Assembly: GCA_028293125.1 (NCBI GenBank)
Contig: JAQGPJ010000103.1
Span: forward strand, 146,866-210,865
Length of the DNA: 64,000 nt
Direction of reading: 5' to 3'
Origin: Verrucomicrobiales bacterium
GTDB taxonomy: Bacteria > Verrucomicrobiota > Verrucomicrobiia > Verrucomicrobiales > V1-33
Both the position numbers and the translations under genes were made by a program. Positions 8,774 through 16,964 of the stretch are shown piece by piece; position 1 is the stretch's first letter; each line of letters starts with the position of its first letter. The notes under the pieces are model-generated. The model was not told the origin of the DNA, ran no database searches, and saw only the letters and a list, made by a program, of their open reading frames with translations.

Positions 8774-9685
8774 GGCGGAAAAAATTCGGCGGTGTCCTCG
8801 GAGCTTAGACCCCCACCCCCCCGCCGCAAGGGTATTGTGAAATATTTCACAAGCATCTAAGGCACCGGCCCGGCACCCTGCCCTCTCCAGAATAAACTCG
8901 ACCTCCACCATATCATAATGCCTCGTCACTATGTTCTGATCACCGGCACGGAATCCGGTGAGACACCATGGTGTCGGCGAAGCCCCCAACAGTTCCCGCG
9001 GGAACGCATGATCGTTGCATGAGCCCGATCAAATCGAGTTTCAGTGTTCCGGCGGGGTTGGCGCGGACTTGGCGGGAGGTCATGGACTGGACAGAGCATG
9101 GAGTAAGTCGGGCAACGGGCTTGCGGTGACGGATTCCGTGAGAGGGATCCGATGCCGACCGGGATAAACCACATGCAAATGGTTTTAATCCATGAACCAC
9201 CAAGTCTTTCAGCAGGGAAAGAGCCAGCTCGGGATTGGACAGCCGGGCAAGGTCCGACGGGGATTCGAGATCAAAACGATGCATCGGCTGGTCTCCAAAA
9301 GATTCCGCGTAGGACCGGGCCAATGGGGTCTTGCACACCTGCCGGGGACCGGGAAGCGCCACTGCCGGGTAATCCTCCCGCCGTTCACGGATGGCATTCA
9401 GATTAGTCTGCGGGCAAGAATTATGATTGAAAATTGAGCGATTGTCGTTCGATTTTCAATGAGAATTAAGTGCCGACTGTGCCCTCTGAATCCACACCAG
9501 GCAGTTTTCCCTCATCCGCTGAAGCATCGACCACAGGCATCACGCCATCTACGTGCAGGGCAGGTTGAAAAATACGGGCGGACTGGCATGGGAAGCCTGC
9601 ATGCGGTAATTATGTTAAACGACAGGGATTATGAACACTAAATAGCGCGAGCGGCTCCAGTTTCGCAACGTATTTCATGGATATT
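8774..9685. other. Long interval without a convincing gene
   Basis: About 900 bases between nuoB and a broken coiled-coil gene. Several short open frames overlap each other (for example 8940-9362 minus, with SPSDLARLSNPELALSLLKD near its middle), but none has a recognisable fold, consistent codon use or conserved motif. The region may contain the nuoB promoter and decayed DNA. The hairpin at 9426-9460 is listed separately. Confidence 0.4.
9426..9460. repeat. 16-bp hairpin with 3-base loop
   Basis: ATTGAAAAT at 9426-9434 pairs with ATTTTCAAT at 9452-9460, and the inner TGAGCGA pairs with TCGTTCG allowing two G-T wobbles, leaving loop TTG. The stem is nearly perfect over 16 pairs. There is no T-tract on either side, so it does not look like a simple intrinsic terminator. 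Confidence 0.5.
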
Positions 9686-10122
9686 TCACCCACCATTTGC
9701 GGTCCGACGCAAGAGTGCGGCGCTTGTCTTTTGAATCTCGACAAGCTTGGCTTCGAGGACGGCAATTCTATGCTCCATCGGGCCATCCTTCTTCCGCTGC
9801 TCTATGCCGTTGAACATGACGCGACGACTGAGCTCGGTGATCCGCTCGCCTAATTTCCCATTCAGATTCTTGAGCCTTTCCTCTATTCTGTCCTCCACTC
9901 TGCCTGCATTGGAGGAGGCCTCCAATCCCACGTATGACGCTCTGGCAGCCTCCTGTCACTTTTCGGTTACCGCCTGGGATTCGGCCTCCATTTTATCCAA
10001 CCGGGAAATCAAATCTTTCTGCCGCCAGATGAACCAGCCCGAGACGGACGTGGTCACGGCCAGCGCTAGCGCGCAGAAACCGCAAAAGAGGAGGATTTCG
10101 TGATCGTGAAGCTGTCATTCAT
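9686..10122 (-). pseudogene. Broken membrane-anchored coiled-coil gene
   Basis: One reading frame on the minus strand encodes, from about 10108, a membrane segment (EILLFCGFCALALAV, TTSVSGWFIW) followed by RQKDLISRLDKMEAESQAVTEK. An in-frame TGA (9957-9959) interrupts it, and the same frame resumes with QEAARASYVGLEASSNAG and a heptad-rich region (VEDRIEERLKNLNGKLGERI, MEHRIAVLEAKLVEIQKTSA) up to the stop at 9686. No start codon precedes the membrane segment in its frame; the ATG at 10122 (MNDSFT) is in another frame. A frameshift and a nonsense codon therefore separate what looks like one small single-pass coiled-coil protein. Alternatively 9686-9931 could be expressed alone as 81 residues. 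Function unknown. Confidence 0.55.
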
Positions 10123-10253
10123 CCGCCCATAATGTCCAGACGGCACCTACTGTCCAAGGTTTTGCGCATAGGTGGATGCCGTGCCGGAACATCACACTCC
10201 TCACACCTCTGTTTTTGCTGACCACTTAAACCCTTGGTTTTCAACTTTTTAGG

Positions 10254-10330
<77 letters not shown>

Positions 10331-10354
10331 TCGTGGCTTTTGAAAGCTGGCGGA

Positions 10355-10388
10355 CTGTATTCATTGATGGGGCAGGCTCCGCTGTCAA
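10355..10388 (-). promoter_or_regulatory. Probable promoter of tRNA-Pro
   Basis: On the minus strand a perfect TTGACA lies at 10388-10383, about 55 bases before the tRNA, followed at a slightly long spacing by the -10-like TGAATA. The -35 is convincing; the -10 is weak. Confidence 0.4.
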
Positions 10389-10523
10389 CCGGGGTGGTGG
10401 GAAAATTTCGCCTGGGCGGAAGCTTTGGCCTCTTTGTTCAGTTGCTTGAATAGCTGGGCGTCCTTTCGCTGAAATCTCCGCTCCGGTTGCCGGAGCCCGG
10501 TTTCCGGTTTTAGGCGTGGGGTT

Positions 10524-13500
10524 ATGGAAATCACGGACGCATGGTTGATGGAAATGGGCGGCTGGCAGGAGGTGAAGCGCGCGCGGGCAATGTGGAGCGC
10601 CGGCGCGGTGTCGGAGGCGGCATTCGATGGGAAGCGCCTGACGGGATCCGTGCGGGATTCGGGGAAAGTCTTTTCCAGCGGCCTGCTGCTGCGGAGCCGC
10701 AGCGATATGGACAATCTATGCAACTGCTTCCAGTCGCGGCGCGACGGCACCCTCTGCGCGCACTCGCTGGCGGTGGGCACGGCGTGGGCGCGGCGGCATG
10801 AGAAACCGCCCGGCGGGAGCGGCGGCGCAGCGGGAGCGTCCTCATCAGCCATGGGTGCGGGCACCGGTTCCCCTTCGGGCGGTGCGGGAAGGACAGGCGC
10901 AGGGGGGGGAATGGCGGGACCGCCGGCGGTGAAACCGGCAAAAGCCGATGGCGTGCTTTCTTTTTTCCTGACTCCGAATTTTTTCACGGGCCTGCAGCGG
11001 CAGCGCCTGACGGTGGTGGTGGAGACTGGCAAAGGTGGCTCCGAATCCGAACGACAGACCCAAGCCAAGGCGGACAGCCCTGTACTGGCCTGGCTGGGCA
11101 GTCTGCAGCAGAGCACGGTGCCGCCCCACCTGATGCTCAGCGCCGGGCCGCAGATTGCCGGGCTGCTGGAGGCTCTGGCCGGGCATACGAGAGTTTTCCT
11201 GCGTGGCGGCGGAGGCGGAACCGGGCCGCAGCCGTTCACCGTGACGCCGGAGCCGGCGCGGCTGATGCTGACCTTGGTCACTCCCCCATCCGGGCAGACG
11301 GTGAGGCTGTCCCTGAAACCGCCGCAGCCGGATGCGCAACTGATCCCACCGGCCACGGAGAAGGAAACCGGCTGGCTGTGGCAGCCGTCCACCCTGACGC
11401 TGCAGCCGCTGCGGGTGCCGGCGGTCTTTTTTGAACTGCTTTCCGCCCTGCCTCCAAGGCCGCCCGCGGAGAAATCCCGGCGCTGGCTGGCGGGGCATTT
11501 GGCGGCCCTGCAGAATGTGTTTGATCTGGACACCGCCGGCTCGTCGCCGGAGGTGCTGTCCTTCCATCTCGTACCGGGCACACCGCGCTTCGAACTGGAG
11601 CTGGAGGGCAGCCTGACCCGGCTCAGCGGCAAACTCCGCTGCCGTTATCCGGATGGCCCCGCCGCCTTTCCGCCGCTGGCGCGGGAGGTGGCGGGATTCC
11701 CCTTGGAGTCCGGTGCCCGGCCCGGCGTTTTCCTGACCCGGAATCAGGCGGCGGAGGCCGCTGCGGTGCGGAGGCTGGAGAACTGCGGCTTCACCCTGGC
11801 CACCAGCGGAGCGGAGGCGGGAGGCAGCGGCGATTTCCTGCTGAGTCCGGAGAGTGCCATCCTCCAGTTTTTCGCCGGGGAGCTGGAGCGGCTGAAGGCC
11901 GACTGGCAGGTCACCACCGGCAGCCGCTTTACGGCGGCCACCGCCAATGTGGAGCGCCTGTCCCCGCAGTGGAAACCGGTGGGCAGCGGCACGGACTGGC
12001 TGTCCTTCGATCTGGCCTTCGCCTCCCCGCGCGGCACCGTGCTGGACCGCGTGGAGATTGCCCGGCTGCTGGCGACGGGCTCCGGTCACAAAAAGCTGCC
12101 CAACGGACGGACGGCGGTCATTTCGCTGACTGACGCCATGGATCTGAACGAGGTCCTGCGGGATGTGCAGCCGGACCAGTCGTCCGGCTCCTTCCGGGTG
12201 AAAAAATCCCAGGCGGGTTATCTGGAACAGACCTTTGGCCGTCCGCTGGAGCCGGGCCGCTCCACCGCGCCCGCCTGGCCGCTGGAGTCCAGCGTGCCGC
12301 CGGCCCTGACCGCCCTGCTGCGGGACTATCAGAAAACCGGGGTCCAGTGGCTGTTGGACCGCGCCGGACAGAACATGGGCGGCATTCTGGCGGATGAGAT
12401 GGGCCTGGGCAAAACCCTGCAGAGCCTGTCCCTGATGGCCGCACTGCGCCGGCAGTGGCCGGACCGGCCCTGTCTGGTGGTGTGCCCGAAATCCCTGCTG
12501 GGCAACTGGCGGGCGGAGGCGGCGCGTTTCACGCCGGAACTGACCTGCCTGACGCTGGAGGGGGTTAAACGCAAAGGGCAGTTCGCCGCCGTCCCGAAAG
12601 CGGCCATCGTCCTGACCAGTTATCAACTGCTGGCGCGGGATATTGAGGAGCACCGGGCCATCCAATGGGGCGCGGTGATTCTGGATGAGGCCGGTTTTAT
12701 CCGGAACCCTGACACCCAGGCGGCCAAAGCGGCGCGGGCGCTTCAGGCCGGGGCGCGGTTCGCGCTGACCGGGACCCCTATCGAGAACGGAATGCGCGAT
12801 CTGTGGTCGCTGATGGAGTTCGCCCTGCCCGGCTGCCTGGGGACGCGGAAGGATTTCCAAGAGCGCTACGAGACACCGCTGGCTGCGGGCGGAAACGCGC
12901 CGGTGATGGCCCGCCTGCGCCGCCGGCTGGCCCCTCACCTGCTGCGCCGCCTGAAGCAGGAGGTGGCGAAGGATCTGCCGTCGAAGATTGAGAAAGTCCA
13001 TGCCTGCGAACTCACCGCCGTGCAGCGGGAACTTTACGCCGGTCTCATGCGCGAGGGCGCGGCCAAAGTGATGGATGCTGAAAGCGCCAAACAGCAGGGC
13101 CAGGCCCGCATGCACCTGCTGACCACGCTGCTGCGGCTGCGGCAGATCTGCTGCGATCCCGCCCTGCTGCCTGTGGAGCTTCCTGGTCCCCCGACCCCGG
13201 AGGCCGACCGGTCCGGCAAGCTGGAGGCGGTGGCGGAACTGCTGGAGGAAATCCGCGACGGCGGGCACTCCGTCATCATCTTCAGCGCCTTCGCGTCCAT
13301 GCTGCGGCAGCTGGAGACCACGGTGAAATCCGCCGGTCTGGGCTACTGCCTGCTGGATGGCCGGACCCAGGACCGCACCGCGCTGGTATCTTCGTTTCAG
13401 AACGATCCGGATAAAAGGGTGTTCCTGATCAGTCTCAAGGCCGGCGGCTACGGTCTGAATCTGACCAAGGCGGACACGGTCATTCATTTCGACCCCTGGT

Positions 13501-13721
13501 GGAACCCCGCCGTAGAGGCCCAGGCCACGGACCGCGCCCACCGCATCGGACAGGACCGTCCGGTGACGGTTTACAAGCTGATCACCACCGGCACCGTGGA
13601 GGAGAAGATTCTGAACCTGCAGCGGAAAAAACGCGGCATGATGGATGCCGCCCTGGACGATGAGGCCCCGCTCATGGACGGCCTGACGGACGGCGAGCTG
13701 CGGGACCTGCTGGAAATCTGA
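10524..13721 (+). CDS. SNF2/SWI2-family DNA-dependent ATPase with N-terminal SWIM zinc finger
   Basis: A 1065-residue protein. Near residues 63-82 the pattern CNCFQSRRDGTLCAHSLAV is a SWIM zinc finger (CxC...CxH), a DNA- or protein-binding module. The middle 500 residues are variable. The motor begins with LRDYQKTGVQWLLDRAG, Walker A DEMGLGKTLQSL (about 624), motif II as VILDEAGFIRN (about 720; most relatives have DEAQ or DEAH), ALTGTPIENGMRDLWSLMEF, then helicase C with SLKAGGYGLNLTKADTVIHF and ATDRAHRIGQDRPVTVYKL (about 1002). Such proteins translocate on duplex DNA and remodel nucleoprotein complexes; bacterial roles include recovery of RNA polymerase and defence-linked functions. No partner restriction or defence gene lies next to it. 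Confidence 0.92.
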   Translation: MEITDAWLMEMGGWQEVKRARAMWSAGAVSEAAFDGKRLTGSVRDSGKVFSSGLLLRSRSDMDNLCNCFQSRRDGTLCAHSLAVGTAWARRHEKPPGGSGGAAGASSSAMGAGTGSPSGGAGRTGAGGGMAGPPAVKPAKADGVLSFFLTPNFFTGLQRQRLTVVVETGKGGSESERQTQAKADSPVLAWLGSLQQSTVPPHLMLSAGPQIAGLLEALAGHTRVFLRGGGGGTGPQPFTVTPEPARLMLTLVTPPSGQTVRLSLKPPQPDAQLIPPATEKETGWLWQPSTLTLQPLRVPAVFFELLSALPPRPPAEKSRRWLAGHLAALQNVFDLDTAGSSPEVLSFHLVPGTPRFELELEGSLTRLSGKLRCRYPDGPAAFPPLAREVAGFPLESGARPGVFLTRNQAAEAAAVRRLENCGFTLATSGAEAGGSGDFLLSPESAILQFFAGELERLKADWQVTTGSRFTAATANVERLSPQWKPVGSGTDWLSFDLAFASPRGTVLDRVEIARLLATGSGHKKLPNGRTAVISLTDAMDLNEVLRDVQPDQSSGSFRVKKSQAGYLEQTFGRPLEPGRSTAPAWPLESSVPPALTALLRDYQKTGVQWLLDRAGQNMGGILADEMGLGKTLQSLSLMAALRRQWPDRPCLVVCPKSLLGNWRAEAARFTPELTCLTLEGVKRKGQFAAVPKAAIVLTSYQLLARDIEEHRAIQWGAVILDEAGFIRNPDTQAAKAARALQAGARFALTGTPIENGMRDLWSLMEFALPGCLGTRKDFQERYETPLAAGGNAPVMARLRRRLAPHLLRRLKQEVAKDLPSKIEKVHACELTAVQRELYAGLMREGAAKVMDAESAKQQGQARMHLLTTLLRLRQICCDPALLPVELPGPPTPEADRSGKLEAVAELLEEIRDGGHSVIIFSAFASMLRQLETTVKSAGLGYCLLDGRTQDRTALVSSFQNDPDKRVFLISLKAGGYGLNLTKADTVIHFDPWWNPAVEAQATDRAHRIGQDRPVTVYKLITTGTVEEKILNLQRKKRGMMDAALDDEAPLMDGLTDGELRDLLEI

Positions 13722-13860
13722 ATCCCTCCACGCACAGCCCGGCGGCGGGACAGCGGGGGCAGGCCTCCTCACCAAACCCGTTTCCGCTTGTTGCCGGAAT
13801 GCGGCATGATACAGGCCCCTCCGCTGACCGATTCCCGCCGCCGCCGTCCTTCGCCGCCCC

Positions 13861-15432
13861 ATGGAGCTGACCTTCACCCAACGCCTGCTGGCGCAGAGCC
13901 TGGCTGTGCTCACGCTGCTGCGCTGGTTTCTGGCGGGGCTGCACGACATCTCGCCGGCGGAGGCGCAGCTGGTGGAGACACTTCGGCATCCGTCCCTTGC
14001 AGGACTGGAGGGGGGAAACCTGACCGCCTGGCTGGCGGGGGTGGGCACTTTTGTCTTCGGCGACTCGCCCTTCGGTGTCCGCTTCGCCGCGCCGCTGCTG
14101 ATGGCGGGATCCAGCTGGATGCTTTACCGGCTGGCGCATTCACTGACCGGGGAGAAAACCGCAGGCTGGGCGGTGGCGCTCTTCAACCTGACGCCGATGG
14201 CCAATCTGGCCGCCGTGCAGATGCGCCCGGAAACGCCGGGCATCTTCTTTTTGATCGCCGGTCTGGTTTCAGTGTGGCGCGGACTGCGCCGGGCATCGCC
14301 ATGGGACTGGCACTGGCCGCTGGCGGGCATGCTGTTCGGGCTGGGGTTTCTCTGCTGGTATGGGGCCGTGTGGGGCTTGGCGGGCACCCTGCTGCTGTTG
14401 GCGGGATCGCGCCGGTGGCGGGGGCTGCTGCGGCGTCCGGGTCCGTGGTTGATGGCGGCGGACTTCGCGCTGTTCGCCTGGCCGGTGTGGGACTGGAACC
14501 GTTCGCATGCCGGGGCGGCGTATTTTTTCTGGCGCGACGTCGTGCGTCCACCGGAACAGGGATGGCAGTGGTCCGGACCGCTGGTGCAGGCCGGACAGTG
14601 GCTGCTGATGGTCAGTCCGGTCATGTTCGCGGCCATGCTGTGGGCGCTTTTCCAAGCCGTGAAACAGTGGCGCGCCAGCGATGCCGCGCGCTTCATCACG
14701 GTCATGGCCCTGCCGCCGCTGGCCGCCGCCTGGCTGGCGTCCCTGAGCGCGGGACCGCGTCCCGCCTGGCTGGCTCCCGCGTTCCCTGCGCTGTGCCTGC
14801 TGCTGCCATGGGCATGGGAGAACCACCTGCCTGACCTGAGGAGGAAAATCCAGCTTCAGTGGCTGTGTGTGCTGCCAGCGCTGGTGGTCACCCCGCTGGT
14901 TCTGGACACCGATCTGCTGCGTCACGCGGGCGTGCCTCTGACCTACCGGCATGACCAGTCCCGGAACTGGCGCGGCTGGCGGACCGTGGCGAAGGAGGCG
15001 GAGGAGATCATCCGCAGCGCGGCGCCGCAATCCCCCGGCGGGCTGTTTGTCATCGCCCAGGACGCGCGGCTGGCCTCCGTGCTGAACTTTCACCTGCCGC
15101 TTGGCCTCCCCCTGCTGCGGCCCACTCCCCGGCATCCGCTGGTGATGACGCCCTCCGGCCCGGTGCCGGAAAGTGACTATCATTTCTGGCCGGATTACAG
15201 TGGCCAGTCGGAGGGGAAAAACGCGTTCCAAGGACGGACCGCCCTCTACTTCACCACCTCCCAGGCGGATGCCCCGCCGCCCCGGGTGCGCCGACTTTTC
15301 CGCGGCTGCCAGCCACTGACGGTTTTTGATGTGATCCAGCGCGGTCTGCCGCTGCGGAGGATCCGGGTCTTTGGCTGCCATGATTACAAAGGCGGCGTCG
15401 GTCCTGCCGGCACTGCCCTCGGCGGCGGCTGA
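13861..15432 (+). CDS. GT39-like integral membrane glycosyltransferase
   Basis: A 523-residue polytopic protein with about ten hydrophobic helices. The first luminal loop has the acidic pattern HDISPAEAQLVETLRHPSL, in the place of the catalytic DE motif of ArnT/PMT-type enzymes, followed by SPFGVRFAAPLLMAGSSWMLYRLA and VALFNLTPMANLAAVQMRPE, typical of the PMT_2 family. Such enzymes move a sugar from a polyprenyl-phosphate donor to lipid A, protein or another glycan outside the inner membrane. The C-terminal 180 residues are soluble. It follows the SNF2 gene by 139 bases. The acceptor cannot be predicted. Confidence 0.75.
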   Translation: MELTFTQRLLAQSLAVLTLLRWFLAGLHDISPAEAQLVETLRHPSLAGLEGGNLTAWLAGVGTFVFGDSPFGVRFAAPLLMAGSSWMLYRLAHSLTGEKTAGWAVALFNLTPMANLAAVQMRPETPGIFFLIAGLVSVWRGLRRASPWDWHWPLAGMLFGLGFLCWYGAVWGLAGTLLLLAGSRRWRGLLRRPGPWLMAADFALFAWPVWDWNRSHAGAAYFFWRDVVRPPEQGWQWSGPLVQAGQWLLMVSPVMFAAMLWALFQAVKQWRASDAARFITVMALPPLAAAWLASLSAGPRPAWLAPAFPALCLLLPWAWENHLPDLRRKIQLQWLCVLPALVVTPLVLDTDLLRHAGVPLTYRHDQSRNWRGWRTVAKEAEEIIRSAAPQSPGGLFVIAQDARLASVLNFHLPLGLPLLRPTPRHPLVMTPSGPVPESDYHFWPDYSGQSEGKNAFQGRTALYFTTSQADAPPPRVRRLFRGCQPLTVFDVIQRGLPLRRIRVFGCHDYKGGVGPAGTALGGG

Positions 15433-15511
15433 TTTTTTTTGTGGCCCTGCCCGCTCCGGGCGGTCAGCATGGGCGCGGACGCCGGATATTTGCGACCAGC
15501 CCGTTATTTCC

Positions 15512-16810
15512 ATGAGCACCGCTCCTGACACTTCCGTGAACGAGGAAAGCCTGTACCGCAGGGTCACCTCGCGGCTGATACCATTTCTGTTCCTATGCTA
15601 TGTGCTGTCGTTCCTCGATCGGGTGAATGTGGGTTTCGCCAAATTGAAAATGCTGTCCGACCTGGGCTTCAGCGACACGGTTTACAGCCTGGGGGCGGGC
15701 ATCTTCTTCATTGGCTATTTTATTTTTGAGGTCCCCAGCAATCTGCTGCTGGAGCGCGTCGGCGCGCGGATCTGGATCACCCGGATCATGGTCACCTGGG
15801 GCTTGATCTCCTCCGCGATGATGTTTGTGAAGTCGCCAGCCAGCTTTTATGCGCTGCGGTTTTTACTCGGTGTCGCGGAGGCCGGATTTTTCCCCGGCAT
15901 TATCCTGTATCTGACCTACTGGTATCCGCCGGAGCGCCGGGGGCGCATCGTCTCGCTGCTCATGATGGCCCTGCCGGTGGCGGGCATGGTGGGAGGTCCG
16001 CTGTCAGGGTGGATCCTGAAGTCCTTTGACGGCCTGCATGGCATGGCGGGCTGGCAATGGCTGTTTCTGCTGGAGGGACTGCCCTCCGTGGTGGTGGGAG
16101 CCATGGTGCCGCTGTTTCTGCGCGATGGCATCCGGAGTGCCAAGTGGCTGTCCGAGGCGGAGAAGCGGACTCTGGAATTCCGGCTTTCACGCTCACTGGA
16201 AAAACCATCGGACAAGCCGACCCTGGCCAAACTGCTCATGCGCCCCCGGCTGCTGGTGCTGAGCCTGATTTATTTCTGCGTCAGCATGGGGCTGTACGGA
16301 GCCGTGACCTTCTGGCTTCCGCAGCTGGTGGCGGACACCGGAGTGAAGGACATGCTGCATGTGGGCCTGCTGACCGCCCTGCCCAATCTTTGCGCCATTC
16401 CGGCCATGTGGCTGGTGGGACGCAGCTCCGACCGCCGCGGGGAGCGGCGGCGCCACTTCGCCATCAGCGCCCTCTGCGGGGCCGCCGGCCTGGCGCTGAG
16501 TGTGATGGCCGGGCAGCACGTGGCGGCCTCTGTTCTTTTCCTGTCCGTCGCCACCTCCGGCATCATGGCCGCCCTGCCCGTGTTCTGGTCCATGGGCACC
16601 GCGCGTCTGGGAGCCTCCGCGGCGGCGGGCATCGCGCTCATCAATTCCATCGGCGGACTGGCGGGATTCAGCGGCCCCTCCGCCGTGGCCTGGATCAAGG
16701 GAGTGACCGGCGGAGGGCTGGCTCACGCGATGTATTTCATCGCCGGCTGTCTGGTGCTGGGAGCCCTGCTGACTCTGTTCGCCATTCCGGCGGAATCCGA
16801 ACCCAAATAA
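15512..16810 (+). CDS. MFS transporter, anion:cation symporter (ACS) type
   Basis: A 432-residue protein with 12 predicted transmembrane helices. The start of the transport domain (YRRVTSRLIPFLFLCYVLSF followed by LDRVNVGFAKLKM), the segment GIFFIGYFIFEVPSNLLLERVGARIWITRIM and RFLLGVAEAGFFPGIILYLTYWYPPERRGR are hallmarks of the ACS family (tartrate, phthalate, glucarate and hexuronate type importers). Substrate: probably an organic acid anion. The start at 15512 (MSTAPDTS) places the first helix at the family position; upstream in-frame sequence overlaps the glycosyltransferase gene. It ends convergently with the giant A2M gene at a shared hairpin. Confidence 0.85.
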   Translation: MSTAPDTSVNEESLYRRVTSRLIPFLFLCYVLSFLDRVNVGFAKLKMLSDLGFSDTVYSLGAGIFFIGYFIFEVPSNLLLERVGARIWITRIMVTWGLISSAMMFVKSPASFYALRFLLGVAEAGFFPGIILYLTYWYPPERRGRIVSLLMMALPVAGMVGGPLSGWILKSFDGLHGMAGWQWLFLLEGLPSVVVGAMVPLFLRDGIRSAKWLSEAEKRTLEFRLSRSLEKPSDKPTLAKLLMRPRLLVLSLIYFCVSMGLYGAVTFWLPQLVADTGVKDMLHVGLLTALPNLCAIPAMWLVGRSSDRRGERRRHFAISALCGAAGLALSVMAGQHVAASVLFLSVATSGIMAALPVFWSMGTARLGASAAAGIALINSIGGLAGFSGPSAVAWIKGVTGGGLAHAMYFIAGCLVLGALLTLFAIPAESEPK

Positions 16811-16855
16811 AGTCCGGAAGCAGTGTCCGCACGGTGCTGGATCCCTGTCGGATGG

Positions 16856-16910
16856 ATCACGGATTTCAGCGTGGGGAAAAGCAGTGCTTTCCGTGCTGGA
16901 AATCCGTGAT
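16856..16910. terminator. Probable bidirectional terminator hairpin
   Basis: ATCACGGATTTC at 16856-16867 pairs with GAAATCCGTGAT at 16899-16910 over 12 perfect pairs, continued inside by CAGC/GCTG with a one-base bulge and an inner GGAAA/TTTCC stem. It sits between the converging MFS and A2M genes. The T-tract is short on both sides. Confidence 0.55.
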
Positions 16911-16964
16911 TCTCCACTTGGGGCCGCCGGCTTCAGGGCCGATTCCCGCCCTGGTTTGAAGCCC

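Noticed and set aside
8940..9362. Possible 140-residue protein upstream of nuoB
   Set aside because: A short segment looks protein-like, but the rest is unlike any fold, other frames overlap and no start context is evident.
10845..14048. 1067-codon open frame on the minus strand
   Set aside because: Antisense to the SNF2 gene, rich in Gln/Arg/Gly, no domain; the SNF2 frame has clear helicase motifs.
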